In this document: positions 7,357-9,221 of the stretch, in pieces
Position numbering within the stretch: the stretch's first letter is position 1
Layout: the number at the start of each line of letters is the position of its first letter
Assembly (NCBI GenBank): GCA_013813125.1
Contig: JACCSH010000156.1
Location: 1-9,221 of the forward strand
Direction of reading: 5' to 3'
From: Nocardioidaceae bacterium
Lineage (GTDB): Bacteria; Actinomycetota; Actinomycetes; Propionibacteriales; Nocardioidaceae
DNA length: 9,221 nt
Notes under the pieces: model-generated
What the model was told of the DNA's origin: nothing
The model's database searches: none
What the model saw: only the letters and a program-made list of their open reading frames with translations
Position numbers and translations under genes: made by a program

Positions 7357-8718
7357 TCACATCGACTCGATGAGACGCTCGACCCGTTCGTCGTGGGAAC
7401 GGAACGGGTCTTTGCACAAGACTGTGCGCTGCGCCTGGTCATTGAGCTTGAGATGCACCCAGTCGACGGTGAAGTCGCGTCGGCGTTCTTGCGCTTTGCG
7501 GATGAAGTCACCCCGAAGTCGAGCCCGCGTGGTCTGCGGGGGCACGGACTTCGCTTCGAATATCGCCAGATCGGTCGTCACCCGCGCAACGGCTCCGCGG
7601 TTCTGCAGGAGGTAGAACAACCCCCGTTGGCGGTGGATGTCGTGATAGGCGAGGTCAAGCTGTGCGACGCGGGCCGAGGTCAGGCCGAGCCGATGCTGGG
7701 CGCGGTAGCGCTCGATCAGGCGGTACTTGATCACCCAGTCGAGCTCGCGTTCCACCAGACTCAGGTCCTCTGACTCGATGGCCTTGAGCCCGCGCTCCCA
7801 CAGGTCCAACGCGGCGTCGATAACCGGCGTGCGAAGCTCGCGGCGATCCACGAAGTCATGGGCCTTGCTCAGGTACTCACTTTGTATGTCGAGCGCCGAG
7901 ACGTCCCTGCCGTTGGCCAGGTGCACCTTGCGCTGGCCGGTCATGTCATGCGAGATCTCCCGGATGGCACGGATCGGATTCTCGAGGGTCATGTCCCGCA
8001 TCACGACACCGGCCTCGATCATGCGCAGCACCAGATCAGTGGAGGCGACTTTGAGCAGGGTCGTCGTCTCGCTCATGTTGGAGTCGCCCACGATGACGTG
8101 GAGGCGGCGAAAGCGCTCCGCGTCGGCGTGAGGCTCGTCGCGGGTGTTGATGATCGGCCGCGACCTGGTGGTGGCGCTGGAGACGCCTTCCCAGATGTGC
8201 TCGGCGCGTTGACTGACGGAGAACACAGCACCGCGTGGCGTCTGCAGCACCTTGCCTGCGCCGCAGACGATCTGGCGACTGACCAAGAACGGGATCAAGA
8301 CGTCGGCAAGGCGGGAAAACTCACCATGGCGCGCCACGAGGTAGTTCTCATGGCATCCGTAGCTGTTACCGGCTGAGTCGGTGTTGTTCTTGAACAGGTA
8401 GACGTCTCCTGCGATGCCCTCTTCGCGCAGCCGGCGCTCGGCATCGACGAGCAAAGCCTCCAGGACACGTTCCCCTGCCTTGTCATGGGTGACCAGGTCT
8501 ACGATCGAGTCGCACTCAGGTGTGGCGTACTCAGGATGGCTTCCGACGTCGAGGTAGAGCCGGGCACCGTTCTTCAGGAAGACGTTGCTCGAGCGGCCCC
8601 ACGAGACGACACGACGAAACAGATAGCGCGCGACCTCGTCAGGCGAGAGGTGACGAGAACCCTTGAAGGTGCACGTGACCCCATATTCGTTCTCGATGCC
8701 GAAGATTCGCCGATCCAC
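7357..8718 (-). CDS. pafA: Pup--protein ligase PafA
   Basis: ATP-dependent ligase that joins the C-terminal Glu of the prokaryotic ubiquitin-like protein Pup to lysines of target proteins, marking them for the actinobacterial proteasome. The protein has 453 residues, against about 452 in M. tuberculosis, to which it is very similar throughout. The fold is that of the glutamine synthetase / gamma-glutamyl-cysteine ligase superfamily. Visible features: [12 protein letters not shown] (7-18, with the Mg-binding E9), [17 protein letters not shown] (53-69, D57 being the catalytic Asp), [17 protein letters not shown] (110-126), and the C-terminal [19 protein letters not shown] (421-439) that helps hold Pup. 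It lacks the extra loop of the depupylase Dop near the N-terminus, so PafA rather than Dop. The start is GTG at 8718, placed by the conserved RRIFGIE segment. No good Shine-Dalgarno precedes it. The Nudix stop is 43 bases upstream; pup, prcBA, dop and the ATPase are outside the window. Confidence 0.97.
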   Translation of the reverse strand: MDRRIFGIENEYGVTCTFKGSRHLSPDEVARYLFRRVVSWGRSSNVFLKNGARLYLDVGSHPEYATPECDSIVDLVTHDKAGERVLEALLVDAERRLREEGIAGDVYLFKNNTDSAGNSYGCHENYLVARHGEFSRLADVLIPFLVSRQIVCGAGKVLQTPRGAVFSVSQRAEHIWEGVSSATTRSRPIINTRDEPHADAERFRRLHVIVGDSNMSETTTLLKVASTDLVLRMIEAGVVMRDMTLENPIRAIREISHDMTGQRKVHLANGRDVSALDIQSEYLSKAHDFVDRRELRTPVIDAALDLWERGLKAIESEDLSLVERELDWVIKYRLIERYRAQHRLGLTSARVAQLDLAYHDIHRQRGLFYLLQNRGAVARVTTDLAIFEAKSVPPQTTRARLRGDFIRKAQERRRDFTVDWVHLKLNDQAQRTVLCKDPFRSHDERVERLIESM

Positions 8719-8743
8719 ACCACCAGACTAGGCGACCGGGTCG
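8716..8743 (-). promoter_or_regulatory. Candidate leaderless promoter of pafA
   Basis: On the minus strand TAGTCT (8730-8725) fits the actinobacterial -10 pattern TANNNT, and exactly six bases separate it from the GTG start at 8718. That places the transcription start on the G of GTG, so the message would be leaderless; this agrees with the lack of a Shine-Dalgarno. An 11-bp palindrome, CGACC-G-GGTCG (8733-8743), lies just upstream of the hexamer. No convincing -35 box is seen. Inferred from spacing only. Confidence 0.4.
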
Positions 8744-8761
8744 GGAACTGGCCCGAGGAAC

Positions 8762-9221
8762 CTACAGCAATCCTGCATGGTCGAGGCCCAGGTAGACCAG
8801 CTCATTGCCCGTCATGCGCCCCGAGCGCAGCTCGCTGCGCACCTCGGTGACATCGAGCACCACTGGCTCGCAGTCCTCGAACTCGTCGAGCATCATCTGA
8901 CCGCCCGGCTGGCAGTTCCGGGCGATCACGACGTGCCGCTGACCCGTCGAGGAGGCGCTCATCGCGGTTACCACGTGCGCCAGGTCGGTGCTGACGAAGC
9001 CGGTTTCCTCAGTCAACTCTCGAGCCGCTGCCTCAACCGGGGTCTCCCCCGCATCGACGAAGCCACCTGGGACGTTGAGCACTACCCGGTCCGGCCCTGG
9101 CCGGAACTGCCGCACCATGACGAGGCGCCCGTCGGGAGTCAGCGCCAGCACTCCCACCGTCTGGCCGCCGTCGAACATGTCCCACTGGGCGATTCGCTCG
9201 TCGGGCAACTGGTAGGTGCGC
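8762..9221 (-). CDS. Nudix hydrolase, 5' end cut by window edge
   Basis: Hydrolase of nucleoside diphosphates linked to another group; ADP-ribose or a similar sugar nucleotide is the likely type of substrate. A complete Nudix box (Gx5Ex7REUxEExGU) is present: G, FVDAG, E, seven residues, RELTEETGF, at codons 49-71 counted from the TTG at 9208. Before it stand VGVLALTPDGRLVMVRQFRPG and LNVPGG, the usual approach strands of ADP-ribose pyrophosphatase-like enzymes. The frame stays open from 9208 to the edge (codons for R, T, Y, Q), and the family normally has about 20-40 more residues, so the real start most likely lies beyond 9221 and the TTG is not the start. It ends in TAG 43 bases before pafA. 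I cannot fix the substrate from sequence. A Nudix gene is not part of the core Pup-proteasome cluster I know. Confidence 0.88.
   Translation of the reverse strand, partial: RTYQLPDERIAQWDMFDGGQTVGVLALTPDGRLVMVRQFRPGPDRVVLNVPGGFVDAGETPVEAAARELTEETGFVSTDLAHVVTAMSASSTGQRHVVIARNCQPGGQMMLDEFEDCEPVVLDVTEVRSELRSGRMTGNELVYLGLDHAGLL

Noticed and set aside
7284..7511. N-terminal extension of the FKBP frame back into pafA (start at 7511).
   Set aside because: It overlaps the conserved pafA 3' end, has Ser/Arg-rich shadow composition, and would bury the lipoprotein signal. GTG 7283 has a ribosome site at the right distance.
7858..8376. A 172-codon plus-strand open frame inside pafA.
   Set aside because: It lies wholly antisense to the highly conserved PafA, has no ribosome site that stands out and no recognisable domain.

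Overview
This window is chromosomal DNA of a high-GC actinobacterium (roughly 60-65 % GC by eye). The evidence is the gene set itself: a Pup ligase (pafA), the WYL regulator pair pafB and pafC, an actinobacterial tatA-tatC pair and the DEVH helicase helY. The order pafA-pafB-pafC-tatA-tatC-helY is the one I recall for Mycobacterium tuberculosis (Rv2097c-Rv2092c). The extra FKBP lipoprotein and the small conserved-looking protein between tatC and helY suggest a non-mycobacterial lineage. From memory a Nocardioides-like Propionibacteriales member fits best, but this is not proven. I see no mobile element, tRNA, rRNA or CRISPR, and no strong terminator.

All nine genes lie on the minus strand, so transcription runs from right to left. 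In that order they are: a Nudix hydrolase (8762 to beyond the right edge), pafA (8718-7357), a two-domain FKBP lipoprotein (7283-6342), pafB (6307-5345), pafC (5322-4357), tatA (4276-3944), tatC (3909-3058), an unrecognised 126-residue protein (3026-2646) and helY (2578 to beyond the left edge). Gaps are only 22-80 bases, so no stretch of 300 bases lacks a gene. The layout looks like one long co-transcribed cluster with possible internal promoters before pafA, tatA and the small protein.

Three jobs sit together. PafA attaches Pup to proteins for proteasomal degradation; pup, prcBA, dop and the ATPase are not in the window. PafB and PafC form a transcriptional activator of the LexA-independent DNA-damage response. 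TatA and TatC form the core of the twin-arginine exporter. The FKBP lipoprotein is probably a cell-surface folding factor, but its signal peptide lacks a twin arginine, so it is likely a Sec substrate. HelY is a Ski2-like helicase. I hand-translated helY over its full visible length and it is intact, without a frameshift.

The window is mostly conserved core genome and I do not see an undescribed system. The points worth a second look are the unrecognised small gene and the signal in front of it, a probable leaderless GTG start for pafA, the degenerate first FKBP domain, and a surplus of short odd-centred palindromes in the narrow intergenic gaps.
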